From NCBI GenBank assembly GCA_033032175.1, contig CM065307.1, positions 7,688,001 through 7,752,000 on the forward strand: a stretch of 64,000 bases of DNA, written 5' to 3'. Origin of the DNA: Saturnia japonica. Taxonomy: Eukaryota > Arthropoda > Insecta > Lepidoptera > Saturniidae. Of this stretch, positions 22,601-32,659 are shown piece by piece. Position numbers and translations under genes: made by a program. How positions within the stretch are numbered: the first letter of the stretch is position 1; every line of letters begins with the position of its first letter. The notes under the pieces are model-generated. The model had not been told where the DNA came from. It did not search any database and saw nothing but the letters and a program-made list of their open reading frames with translations.

Positions 22601-22962
22601 TTTACCTAGTGACATTAAGTTTTTTTCTTCTTCTTGATATATGCAAAAGTCGTATTTGACTTAAAAATAGCTCATGCTGTGGTGAAAAGGTTTTGCCAGT
22701 CAATATGGAGTCGGATTTTCGTGGAAGCTTTTTTCATATACTTGAAATATAAAATTTGCATAATTACCCTGAACTTGTGTGGTCCTGTAGGTGCAGTTGC
22801 ATATGGAATATTGTAGAACGAAAATATATCTCCATCTGGATCTAAATACCCACGAACAGGGCCTTGCGTCGTGTTCACCACGCGTGATTCGATGATTTCG
22901 GTTTTCCCTTCAAGCGCGATTAATATCACACTTAAGTTAATAAGCACCACATGTCTCTTCAT
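19671..22962 (-). CDS. Carboxyl/cholinesterase gene 1 (three exons, 569 aa)
   Basis: Hydrolyses carboxyl esters; alpha/beta-hydrolase, COesterase family. Exons: 22962-22768 (65 codons), 21264-20000 and 19920-19671, with GT-AG introns of 1503 and 79 nt; lengths sum to 570 codons including the stop. I chose MKRHVVLINL at 22962, which opens a signal peptide and matches gene 2, over a Met nine codons upstream. Oxyanion-hole HGGA is at 126-129. The catalytic triad is Ser207 in GCSAG, Glu337 in NMEGL and His450 in GADHC. A Cys86-Cys104 pair fits the first cholinesterase disulfide. The last 15 or so residues (LTSFWVVLIILLYIV) are hydrophobic, suggesting a GPI-anchor signal or tail anchor. The usual HG(D/E) after the catalytic His is HC here. 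The substrate is unknown: xenobiotic, juvenile hormone and pheromone esters are all possible for this family. Confidence 0.85.
21600..21730 (+). mobile_element. Helitron-like repeat fragment in intron 1 of esterase 1
   Basis: Shares the block 'tgtctgtc...cacgcagaaattactgaacgg' style sequence and the phrase GAAATTTGGTATAATTG with the common lepidopteran Helitron-derived repeat (full copy at 55117-55578). No termini are seen. It is a decayed fragment. Confidence 0.4.
21780..21925 (-). mobile_element. SINE 3'-half fragment in intron 1 of esterase 1
   Basis: The reverse complement aligns with 39850-39970: shared phrases include CAGTCTTCCACTAGGCTT, GCGTGCTA-CATCTT and CACTTAA-AT-AGGT. It lacks the tRNA-like 5' part. 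The two copies lie in introns of the two esterase paralogues but in different introns and orientations, so they are separate insertions. Confidence 0.5.
21926..22640. other. Remainder of esterase 1 intron 1
   Basis: No coding signal. The last part (about 22530-22640) resembles 44840-44950 of gene 2 intron 1, with the shared phrase CTCCAAGTCAGTTATTGCGC. The intron ends near exon 1 therefore descend from the same duplication. Confidence 0.5.
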
Positions 22963-23218
22963 TATACTATTGGAATATAGAATGAACATAATTGCCGTAG
23001 TATATAATCTTATCGTTTGATATAAATACTCAGCAAATTCAACACATTCATATTATAAAGCAACAATATTTTCTGTCACCAAAGATTATATTCGTCACCA
23101 ATATAATGTAACCCCGAATTATAATAAGTACCTATTCCCAACCCATATTGTTGTCGTAATTTTAATAAAACGGTCTTCAAAGAAGAAGAATGAAGATGTG
23201 GCTGGGTTATGTTAGGGT
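22963..23218 (-). promoter_or_regulatory. Likely promoter region of esterase gene 1
   Basis: Sequence just 5' of the start codon (minus strand) is similar to that of gene 2: both contain CATTCTATATT followed by AGTATAATGAAGAGACA at the ATG. Farther out are TATA-like strings (TATTTATATC near 23020). The exact transcription start cannot be assigned. The region ends where an R1-clade fragment begins. Confidence 0.3.
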
Positions 23219-24106
23219 TGACTTGTGATGCCGCCCCATTTCATATTACATGAAGAGATGAGGCAGGTGGTACAGCACCTCCATAACAAGCGGAGGGCAC
23301 CTGGCCCGGACGGAGCTCCGAGCCAGCTATTAGGTGTGGCGCTGGGCCAAATGGAGAGAGAGCTTCGGGAGCTGTTCGACCGTTGTTTATCGTTTGGATG
23401 GTTCCCGAAGCTCTGGAAGATGGGGTGACTCTGCCTTCTCCGAAAGAAGGGCCGCCCTCCGGACTGCCCGTCCTCATACCGGCCCCTGGTGTTGCTGGAT
23501 GACACGGGAAAAATGCTGGAACGCATAATTGCCTCCCGTGTCATCCAGCAAATAGGGGAAGTAGGGCCGGGGCTGTCAGATGGGCAGTTCGGCTTCCGGA
23601 GGGGGCGTTCAACATTGGACGCCCTCTCCACCCTGAAGGCGTGGTCCATGGTGGCAACCTGTTGGAGGACTACCTCCAGGATAGAGAGGTCGTCTTCGTG
23701 GACGGAAGGGGTGTTGTAACCCAGCACCACATCGGGTGTGCGGTTCCACAGGGGTCGGTGTTAGGACCGCTCCTGTTGAACATGGGCTGCGACTGGGTGC
23801 TCCGCGTAGCACTCTATGCGAGGATCCGGCTAATTTCCACCTCCTGGAGCCCACATCCTTATGGAAGGATACAGGATCCAGATTGGGGTCCAGATGAAAT
23901 ATCTGGGCCTCACCCTGGACTGAAGATGTCGGTTCGAGTCCCATTTTAGGGGGACAGGTACAGGACAGGTGTACAGGTTCACGGCGACGAGGAAGGAGAT
24001 AAGGGAGCCCCCGGCTTCCACTGAGGCAGCGTGGCTGCGGCAAGAGAGCCGCAAGGAAGTTTTCAGGAGGTGGGAAGAGGTCCTTGGGGATGCGCGCTAT
24101 AGACGC
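23219..24106 (+). pseudogene. Internally deleted R1-clade LINE ORF2 fragment
   Basis: Encodes pieces of the same reverse transcriptase as the element at 59999-64000. It begins in the RT domain (NKRRAPGPDGAPSQLLG), runs through PPDCPSSYRPLVLLDDTGK and QFGFRRGRSTLDALSTLKAW, and then jumps to LLEDYLQDREVVFVDGRG and VPQGSVLGPLL. The YADD region and most of the thumb are missing. The last part (YRFTATRKEIREPPASTE...) matches the C-terminal region before the CCHC motif. A stop at about 23426 and several frame changes show it is dead. Motif A and the catalytic YADD are deleted. No 3' UTR or A tail is recognised after 24106. Confidence 0.85.
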
Positions 24107-26330
24107 TATTTTTTAATTTTTTTAAATGTTTTTTTTAATGAATGTTCTTTCTTTATGAACTGATTTGGATGATTATTTTTTATTGAATAGTGGATTCCTC
24201 AACGATAGTCCCATTTTAAATTGATTGATAGTGGACCTTCAACTTCGAAGATACCTCAGGGAGCTCTTGAAAACCATTGAAGTTTGTTTTATTGTTTGTT
24301 TAAAATTTACTTGTTTCCTATGTAACTTTATTTTAGAAATATATCCCATAATCTGGCCAGATAACATAGCTATGAATAAATAAAGACAAACTAGTCAGAT
24401 TGTATGCTTTTAGTACTTAGTTTATGAAATAATTGTGCAATTTATGAAGTTATCTATATCTATACATAGCATAAAGTCGCTTCCCGCTGCCTGTTCCCTA
24501 TGCACGCTTAGATATTTTAAACTACGCAACAAATTTTCATGTAATTTTCACCACCATTTAGTTTTACATATACAATACATTCCAATTAAGTTTTTGTTTA
24601 ATAAAGAAAATTCAATTATTTTTATTCAAGTCATCAAAAAATGATTTTCGGTCGCTTATATGGCTTACGCTGGCTAAATATGAGGTACATTAAATTATGT
24701 TCCAAAGAATTGTAGTTCTTCAAAAAGCATAGAGAAAAGCCCGCGAAGGCATATATCTATATCCAAAGGTTGACTCACAGTAACCATTTTTACCTTCAAC
24801 ATAATAATTAAAAATATTACGTTATTTTCGAAGCTGTTTTCTCTAATTCAGTATCAATATTTATTCAATTTAAAACAATGGCAATAATTTCACATAATTT
24901 CGAGAGGCACTAGACTTAAACAGCAATCTTGCTATAATTTGAAATAGAATGTATTGACATCAGAAAACCAAATGCGTTTTACAAGAACAACAATTTAGAT
25001 TTAAATCTGTAACGAGTCGGAACAGTGCATTTTAAATTCCATTTTGAATTATTATAAGGTTGCTTATTTGACCGGAGTTTTGTCTAGACAATACACAAGT
25101 GCTTAACAACACATGTTATAATTTAAACGCGGTCTGATTACTCAATCTAAAATAGATAACAAGATAAATTGAAAATTTAATAAACCCTGACACACATAAC
25201 CTATTCATTGAAACCATTCCAATGAGCCTAAGCACGATATCTCTCGATACGTTGGTGAAGAGTTCTTAGGTATCCTACAGATTCCAAATGACGCTGCAGC
25301 ATCAGGTCAAGGTTTTTCTAATATCATTGAAGAACAAGAATGCTAAATTTCGACTCAATCAAACCTGTTGAAGATGCTCACATTTATTTATCAATTAGAA
25401 AAGAGCTTGAAACAATTAGAAATGGCTGAACCGATTTTGTTAAAACGTGTCTATAAATCACCGCTAGAAAACCTGATTTCAAATATTTAAAAAACCGCAT
25501 TTAAATAGGTTCACCCGTTTAAGAGCTACGGTAACGCAGTAGACACACAGTAGACTCACACATACTCACACACATCACTATGTGTCACTATCAAACTTAT
25601 AACACACGTTTTTGTTGCGCTGGGGTTTAAAAATATTAAGACATTAAAAGGTTACATGGAAATATGAGACAATAATATATTTTGAAATCCTTGTTGTTCC
25701 TGGACAAGAATTACAGCAGACTAGCTAGCTGGTGAACATGCCGTTATTCTCATTTCGATATTACGGATTGAATTCTGACGCCTGAAAAGATTTATTAAGC
25801 AATTGTGTAATTACACCATCGGAATTGGTGATTGCTCTGGTGTATCTTAAGATGTTAAAATCTACTATTGTTGGACCACTAAAGTAACAAACAATTTCGG
25901 TCAATCACAGGTAATACCTATAGTTATTGTTGCATATAACCCAACTACGATTGCGCAATTAAAATTATAATTTCATTATATATTGTGTAGGCGTAGTGCG
26001 CTACAGCTAGTACAAGACAATTTTTAACAAATCAGATAACAAACTTCAAATATTTTAAAGAATTCCGTGATGTATCCTCGAATTTAAAGGTCCAATGCCA
26101 ATGAAATTAAAATGGGACCACCCTTGAGATATTCCCTTTCCTACAAAAAAAGAATCATCCAAATCGGTTCATAAACAAATAAGTTATGGCTGAACATCCA
26201 TAAAAAAAAATTTCGAAATGAGTCCTGTCTTTTGTTGAGGTCTGTTAAAAAGGGCCTGCGAGCCATATTGCATGTCCATTCTTTCATTAATTATTTTGAA
26301 AGTCATTTCTTAATTTGACCATTAGTGCAT
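24107..26330. other. Intergenic, decayed repeat remnants
   Basis: AT-rich and without a convincing gene. A stretch at 25225-25580 contains short coding-like runs interrupted by stops and the phrase GGTTCACCCGTTTAAGAGCT, of a type common in lepidopteran repeats. The block at 26100-26200 (AATCATCCAAATCGGTTCAT) resembles the reverse complement of 24155-24175, suggesting two copies of one decayed element. Confidence 0.4.
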
Positions 26331-26339
26331 CGTAGTTTT

Positions 26340-26380
26340 TAACAGTCTCCAAAAAAAGGAGGAGGTTCTTCTCCTCCTTT
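26340..26380. other. Short perfect inverted repeat
   Basis: AAGGAGGAG-GTTCTT-CTCCTCCTT forms a 9-bp stem with a 6-nt loop, followed by TAAATAAAATAAAATAA. It sits at the edge of decayed repeat sequence and may be the 3' end of a LINE or SINE. A terminator role is not expected in this genome type. Confidence 0.4.
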
Positions 26381-26439
26381 AAATAAAATAAAATAATTAT
26401 TTATTTATAGCCTTTAAATGACATATTATCCTTCCTGTG

Positions 26440-27110
26440 TATAAATACAGTTGCAAACAAATTTTTTTTTTTACAATTTCTAAATGTATTGATGATTCTT
26501 ATAGTCTATTAATTATAGAATGACGTATGCTCTACAAAATTTGATTAGAATCGGTACCGATATTAATAATCGATAATTTAATTTATACAAATTCTTTTAT
26601 TACCTACTAGTTACTTCTAAAAGTAATATTGAAAATTATTACAACTCATCAATTATGGAATTACTTATACATCCCGTGAACAAAATTTCATAAAAATCAG
26701 TAAAAATTTGTAAAAAATATTTTTTTTGATATGATTTTATATTACCATTTCTAAAAGTGTTATAGATAATTATTCTTATAGCATCATACCAAGTTCTTCC
26801 CAAAAGGCTTACATGTACAACATTTCAAAAGAATCGGTGAAGCTATTTTGGAGTTAAGGCGCTTTACAAGCCTAAATAAATATTATATCTCTTCACCTTT
26901 TGCAACGCAACCCAACGCGTCATCCATACTAATATTATAAATAAGAAAGCAACTGTCTATATGTCTGTTACGTTTTCACGCCTAAACCGCTTAACCAATT
27001 TTCATGAATTTTGGTATAGAGATAGATTTCAAACTATGGAAAAGGCCATAGGGTGCTTCTTGTAGCGAAAATAAAACTTTCAGGGTTGAAAATAGGGCAT
27101 GAAAGTTCGT
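26440..27110 (+). mobile_element. Composite Helitron-like repeat remnants
   Basis: From 26923 the sequence TCCATACTAATATTATAAAT matches the 5' end of the Helitron at 55117-55578 (minus strand there), followed by TTTTCACGCCTAAACCGCTT and AATTTTGGTATAGAGATAG. Upstream, 26500-26760 holds two or three diverged copies of another internal block (CTTATAG-CTATTAATTATAGAAT type). No CTAG end was located, so this is likely a truncated or rearranged copy. Confidence 0.5.
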
Positions 27111-27730
27111 AAGAACAATATATGGGAACACCCCAATGCGCATGCGCGGTAATGTCGGCTAACACGCCAACTGGTTTGTTGATTTATTACGCGCACATAA
27201 AGTAATAAAGAACTGACATCGTTTACGATGTCATAACATACGATACATACATTACGATGACAACGAATACCATACACAGTGATAAACCCCTTTTTGTGGA
27301 TAAACAATCTATGACTTTATTTTGGTTTGTCGGGTTCCTGCAACAGTAGGTGTATATGCAGTAATAACTAAATTATTAGCTATTGATTCCATAAAGATAA
27401 CTGTAGCTTACACAAAATTTATTTCTTCATCTGTTTCTGAATACATTTGAGACTGTAAGACAGCTATCTATTTAATAAGTAGTTCAATAAGCAGTCACTA
27501 GATGGAAACTTTACGGAACTCATAGTAAATGTCATGAATGTATATGGCGGAGTAAAGGGCCATCTATGATCACAATAACACAACTTCGACATTGTTCGTA
27601 GTCAAAACATGTTTGTAATGTGTCATCGCTCGAAGGCAGTCTTAAAACAATTTTTTTTAAATCTACCGCTACCTACAACTTTCCGTTCGCGCTCGCGCTA
27701 TATAAACGGTGGAACGGCGTGATACCATAG
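27111..27730. other. Intergenic, no gene seen
   Basis: AT-rich with a short GC-richer part near 27680-27725 immediately before jockey copy C. No domain or RNA gene was recognised. Confidence 0.4.
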
Positions 27731-28912
27731 GCACTCATCAAGTGCACCGCCTCACGGAGCACGTTGCATTTAATTTTGCTGAACTTTATAAACCCCGCCG
27801 TACACTTGCGGTCTTTTTCGACGTGGCCAAGGCCTTTGATAAGGTCTGGCACGAGGGATTGATTTACAAGTTGTACCGCTTTGAAGTCCCCGATAGGCTA
27901 ATTAAAATAATTCGCGACTATTTAACAGATCGCACCTTCCGCTATAGAGTGGAAGGTGAATTGTCCACGCCCCGTCCAATACGCTCAGGCGTTCCCCAAG
28001 GTTCGATCCTGGCTCCTAGCCTAACCGGAGGTCGAGGTAGGGCTATACGCTGACGATACAGTCTTATATGCCTCAGATAGGAATAGATCCCACCTCAGAT
28101 ACAAAGTCCAACGCTCCGTGACCACTCTCGGGAAGTGGTTTAACGAGTGGCGTATAGCCGTTAATCCCTCGAAGAGCGCCGCGATGCTCTTCGATGCGGA
28201 TTCGTCACAGATACCGTGGAAGCTTAAACCTGTTAAGCTCTACGATAATCCGATTCCGTATGTAAGAGAGACCAAATATCTAGGGGTAACCCTAGATAGT
28301 AGGCTCTCTTTTAGACCCCACCTCCGTAAGGTTAGGAACAGGGCCGCGTGGGTCCTGGGCCGGTTGCATCCTCTGTTGTGTTCGGTGAGTAAAATGTCCA
28401 CGCGACATAAGCTCACGCTCTACAAGACGTGTATTCGACCAATTTTGACATACAGTTGCGCCGTGTTCGCACATATGTCCGAGTCGAGTTTCAAACGGTT
28501 ACAATCGATACAGAATAGGTTCCTTTATCGTCTCACCGGGGCCCCGTGGTATGTTCGAAGCGTAGATCTCCATAGAGATATGGAGCTTCCTTCGATACAT
28601 GCCTACGTTAAACAGCTCTCCCGTTCGTATTTCGACACCGCGTCGTACCACGCGAATCCGTTAATAAAAACAGCCGCCACTTATGTTCCGGCACCCACGG
28701 ACATCCGGTGCAAACGCCGGCCGCGCAATATTTTTATTGATCCCGACGATCACATCGAAAATTCGAATAAATATTACACATCCGTCTCTCCAAACAGAGC
28801 GTGCCAGCGCCCACGCCCGCGTAACCACCGTTCTCTCCGCAGAGGGCGGGCGGTCAATTTCGCTCCAGCACACCCGTCACGTCCACCCTCTCTAGCGGTA
28901 ACCCAAGCCTAG
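27731..28912 (+). pseudogene. Truncated, frameshifted ORF2 of copy C
   Basis: The first part is open (THQVHRLTEHVAFNFAELYK through motif A FFDVAKAFDKVW to GVPQGSILAPSL). The deletion near 28023 then shifts the frame. The remainder (VTTLGKWFNEWRIAVNPSK to the normal stop at 28910-28912) is open in another frame. The lost segment is one arm of an 11-bp inverted repeat present in the other copies (CCTACCTCGAC...GTCGAGGTAGG). Confidence 0.88.
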
Positions 28913-29437
28913 GTCCGTTCCTCGGTGTGAAACCCTTGGGTCAGGCAACCGCCCGCGCGATACAAGTGACACTGTACGTGCATCACTTAGCTACCTACAT
29001 ACAACACTACACACGTATGAACATACACACGTGCACACCACACAGGTACATAGGTTCTGTGAGGGACCTTTTTTTTTCTTTTTTTACGCTAGTTAGTTAG
29101 CGCTAGTTAGTGTAGAAACATTCCGATTACTGAATACACATACGCACGGTTCCTTCCTTCCTCCCAGGAGGAAGGGAACGTGCCTATGTGTATATTTAGT
29201 TAGCTCGAATCGTAGGTGTAGGGATTCGAATAGATCGCGACCTATTTGCGAACGCGACGACCGCCCGAGCCGAGGTCCGGCCACTTTGGCACCCTCGTGC
29301 GAGTCGTCCACAAAACTTTCGCGGCTGAGTGCCCTCTGCGCTCGCCCCCAAGTCCGGTGAAGCTGTAAAAGCCGCAGCGGCTTTAGGGCCCCTAAGGCTA
29401 ACAGTGTAGTCAGTTCTAAAAAAAAAAAAAAAAAAAA
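27731..29437 (+). mobile_element. 5'-truncated jockey-clade LINE, copy C
   Basis: Begins inside ORF2 at GCACTCATCAAGTGCACC (about codon 562) and ends with the family 3' UTR and a 20-nt A tail (29418-29437). It carries the 3' UTR stem-loop (29134-29193). A net loss of about 32 nt near 28023 removes codons just before YADD. No clear target-site duplication was found, which could mean a small deletion or a different repair at the 5' junction. Confidence 0.9.
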
Positions 29438-31734
29438 TGCGGATGCGCTGTATGTTCGTATTATTGGGATCATTCTATCAAAATAAAGCTGTCGTAATGG
29501 TTCGAGGGCCGCCCCAGTTGACATACCGCCTTAGATCATGTGCCGCCCTAGATCAGGGACCGCCCTGGTTCATCCGCCGCCCACTTGGGCTACTAACAAA
29601 AGCTTGCGCTAAAGGCTGTATCATGGTATCGAAATACGCCCCTACAGCCTACCTGCTCCGATATATGTATATGTACGTAGTATAAATATAATTTAATTAT
29701 AGTTGATATTTAGAAGTCAAATATATTAAAATTAATATGCGTACCAAATAAATTTAACTGATATTTCTTTTAGTTTTAAAGTAATAAAAACTTCGATAAT
29801 GTGAGGGCAGATGTCGTTGCATAGAGTAAAGTAATGCACCGAGAATAATAATATACATAATAATAATACAAACATGCGTCGTTGTAATGAATTCGATTTG
29901 TTTACATTTCTATTATTATTTTTTACTTTCATTTGGGTTATTGGGTAAAATACAGAAGTTTTGTGCATACTTAGTAGGTAGGTAGTAGTTTAACTTAGGT
30001 ATATTTCTTATTGCGAAAATTTTTAGAAGACAAGAATCTGAGGAGCAGCCACAGGCCCGTTTGACTTTAGATGCTGATGATATAAAACTGTAAAATGTTG
30101 CAAGAACGGGTAGAGATTTCATTTGAGAGCTTCCATTGCGTGCACGGTTTTAATGGTTAAAGTTACGTAACAATCATGTGTGACGGAATTGTTTCTTTTA
30201 ATAAGTTCTATTATTTAATATTGAACACAATTTTGTCCTTACATCATTCGATTTCAATTAATGTTTTAGGAGATAAAATATCACGGTTTTAAAAAACTCC
30301 GCAGCAAAATAATGATCGAGTACCGCGCGCTTATTTTCATGTGGGGTGGGAGGGCGAATGTGACACAAAGTTAAAAATAGCTTATGAGACAAACATCTTA
30401 GCATTCCATGGATTCACCGTGGGAGTGCCGGTTCCATCGTGTAGCAGACAGAGGGAACACGAGCAGTTCCCAGGACTTGCGACCCAGGTGTAGGTTTAAG
30501 GGGGCCCCTTATGATGCACAACAGCGCTCACCTTAACTGCCCGCGATACAGGGACCTGCCAAGCCAGATTTGTTAAGGGCCTGTTAATGCTGCTTTAGAT
30601 ACCCATTCTAAAATAGAACTTACAGCAGTTCTCGACAAATCGAGGCCTTTTAACAAGTATACATTTTTATTAGTAGTTTATTACTAGTTGTGAGGCTACG
30701 TGCGTAAACTTGCTGGCGGGTAGGTTTTTTGAAAATGTGAAGCCCTTTTTGTTACTTAACAAAAGCAGAAATATCAAATTTGATATCCTTATCTTGAGAC
30801 ATGATGGGTTCTTCCTACAAACTTTCATCCTTCATAGGTAAAAATTAAAGATATAAATAAAATGTTGATATTTTGATTGCCTATGTCTTTTCTCAAGGTC
30901 CAATTTATCTCTATACCAAAATTTATCAAAATTGGTTCAGTGGTATAGGCGTGAAAACGTAACGGATAGACGAACAGAGTTACTTTGGCATTTATCACTT
31001 TAGTATGGGTAGTAGTACTTCCCGTGTAAAAAAATTCATCAAAATCGGTTGACAATTTTAAGAAGTTAATTTTAGATATTTTTTTATGATTTCTAAAAGT
31101 ATTTTTGACAATTCTTATAACCTATCAACTGGGTAGGTACTGACTTAAATTATCAGTGAAAAAAATTTTGTAAAAGTAATTAATATATTATCGTAAGTTC
31201 TATTTTTTAAAACTGTATCATGTGTATTTGATTTGTATTTAGTGAACTAATAGAATCATTAAATGAAAGTATATATAATGCAAGTTCTACTCACACTACT
31301 ATAATTCTACCAAAGAGTATATTAGGTAGATTCTAAGATCTATGTCAAATTTATTTACTATCATTATGGTTGCGGACAGCGAGCGGGGCGAGCGAATAAC
31401 GATAGTCTAATAGTATAGAATGAACAAATAAATGAAATAATACGTGTTAGGAATAAGGTTTATAAATACGTGTTAGGAATAGATATAATAATATGAACTG
31501 AATATGTGTATTTTAAAACGATTAGAATAAGAATATAGCTAGTTGTAAGTTTAAATGTATAAATTTCACTAGTTGTAAGGATGAACCATGCCAGACTCGG
31601 AACATCTGGCATGGTGACTCATGGTACTGCCGCACACAGGGCGTGCGCGCTCATTGGCTGAGTGACGCCCCGCACGGAATCCATCGCACGACCGGTTCCG
31701 AGGCAAAGGGCGAGGTTAAATATAGCGGAGAGGG
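29438..31734. other. Intergenic, unassigned GC-rich patches and repeats
   Basis: Just after copy C (29440-29640) is a GC-richer stretch with several CCGCC words. A second GC-rich stretch at 30410-30640 has no recognisable product. A 27-bp direct repeat of TACGTGTTAGGAATA lies at about 31442 and 31469. From 31560 to 31734 the sequence is CpG-rich, with ATTGGCTGAG and GGTTAAATATAGC. No ORF with a domain was found. Confidence 0.4.
30885..31075 (-). mobile_element. Helitron-like repeat fragment
   Basis: The minus strand reads CCCATACTAAAGTGATAAAT near 31010, then the conserved GTTTTCACGCC and CCAATTTTGATAAATTTTGG blocks. The adjacent 31020-31060 sequence (CTTCCCGTGTA, CATCAAAATCGGTTGA) is the same internal block seen at 55235-55275. 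No CTAG end is evident. Confidence 0.45.
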
Positions 31735-31748
31735 CGGCAGTACTACGA
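31735..31748. repeat. Target-site duplication of copy D (left)
   Basis: CGGCAGTACTACGA, repeated exactly at 37973-37986 directly after the A tail. It fixes the 5' end of copy D at 31749. Confidence 0.9.
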
Positions 31749-31824
31749 GGATTCCGATTTCGACCGCTGACGTGAACGGACGTGTCCGCTCGCGCTCTCG
31801 ATCGCTTTCCGAATTATCGCATTC

Positions 31825-32031
31825 TGCTTAAATTAGTGTACAACTTGTTTACTCTGATCCACGGACCCGGTCCTAGGCCTGCCGGTTCAGAGTACACAGT
31901 GTAAAGCTAGTTTTTTAAGCCATTTCATTCGCGCTCTGCTTGTACTAGTGTACGACTTGTTTGTTTTGATCAACGGACCCGGTCCTAGGCCTGCCGGTTC
32001 AAAGCACACAGTTTTAAGCTAGTTATTAAGC
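31825..32031 (+). repeat. Tandem duplication in the 5' UTR of copy D (112-bp period)
   Basis: Unit 1 spans 31825-31920 and unit 2 spans 31937-32031. Both contain AGTGTAC-ACTTGTTT, then ACGGACCCGGTCCTAGGCCT, GCCGGTTCA-AG, ACACAGT and a final TTAAGC. Units differ by about a dozen substitutions. Repeated promoter monomers are known from some LINE 5' UTRs (mouse L1), and this may be an analogous arrangement. Within each unit, GGACCCGGTCC and CCTAGG are palindromic. Confidence 0.7.
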
Positions 32032-32659
32032 TATACATACCGCGTGTTATAGCGAGGTCGGTGTTATTGTTGTGTAGCGAGTATCTAGGTACTCGTTGCG
32101 CGCATAGCGCCGTCTCGCTCGCACATTTCGTGTAGCACTTCGGTGCACACGAAAAAACCGTACTTTTCAGTACGATAATAAACGCGCTTTTCAGCGCGAA
32201 ATCCTGTTTCAAAAGACACGCAAATCCACGGTTTAGTGGTTGTTCGTCGGATACCTAACGGTGCTAACGAAGACGAACGGGGCGTGACCCGAGCGCTCTC
32301 CGGTTACTTCCTTCTGAGGTAAACGATAACTCGGACGGGCCTGGGAATCTTAGCCTTTGCCTTTTTGCATAGTTAAGCCCCAGGTGTCTCCTACCCAACC
32401 CTTCCTATCCTTACCATCCATCCTTGTGGTTGTTTGGGCGGAGCCACGGTATATACCGGCCTGCGTCCTCTGCCACAAGACTGCTAGGGACTCCCCTAGG
32501 GAAACGATAGGTCCTTTCCTGTGTTTCATTACACCGTGACACACAGGTCTCATTGCTCCGGGCTCGGATAGCCCGTTAAATTCATTCGGCGTACCCCCCT
32601 GCCCTCCAGGCAGGGAGGTGAGTAAAATTCACTCCCCCGACCTCCAAACCGCCACCGCG

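Noticed and set aside
27700..27730. A target-site duplication for copy C
   Set aside because: GCGCTATA before and GCGCTGTA after the element are similar but not adjacent to the junctions, so no duplication is claimed.
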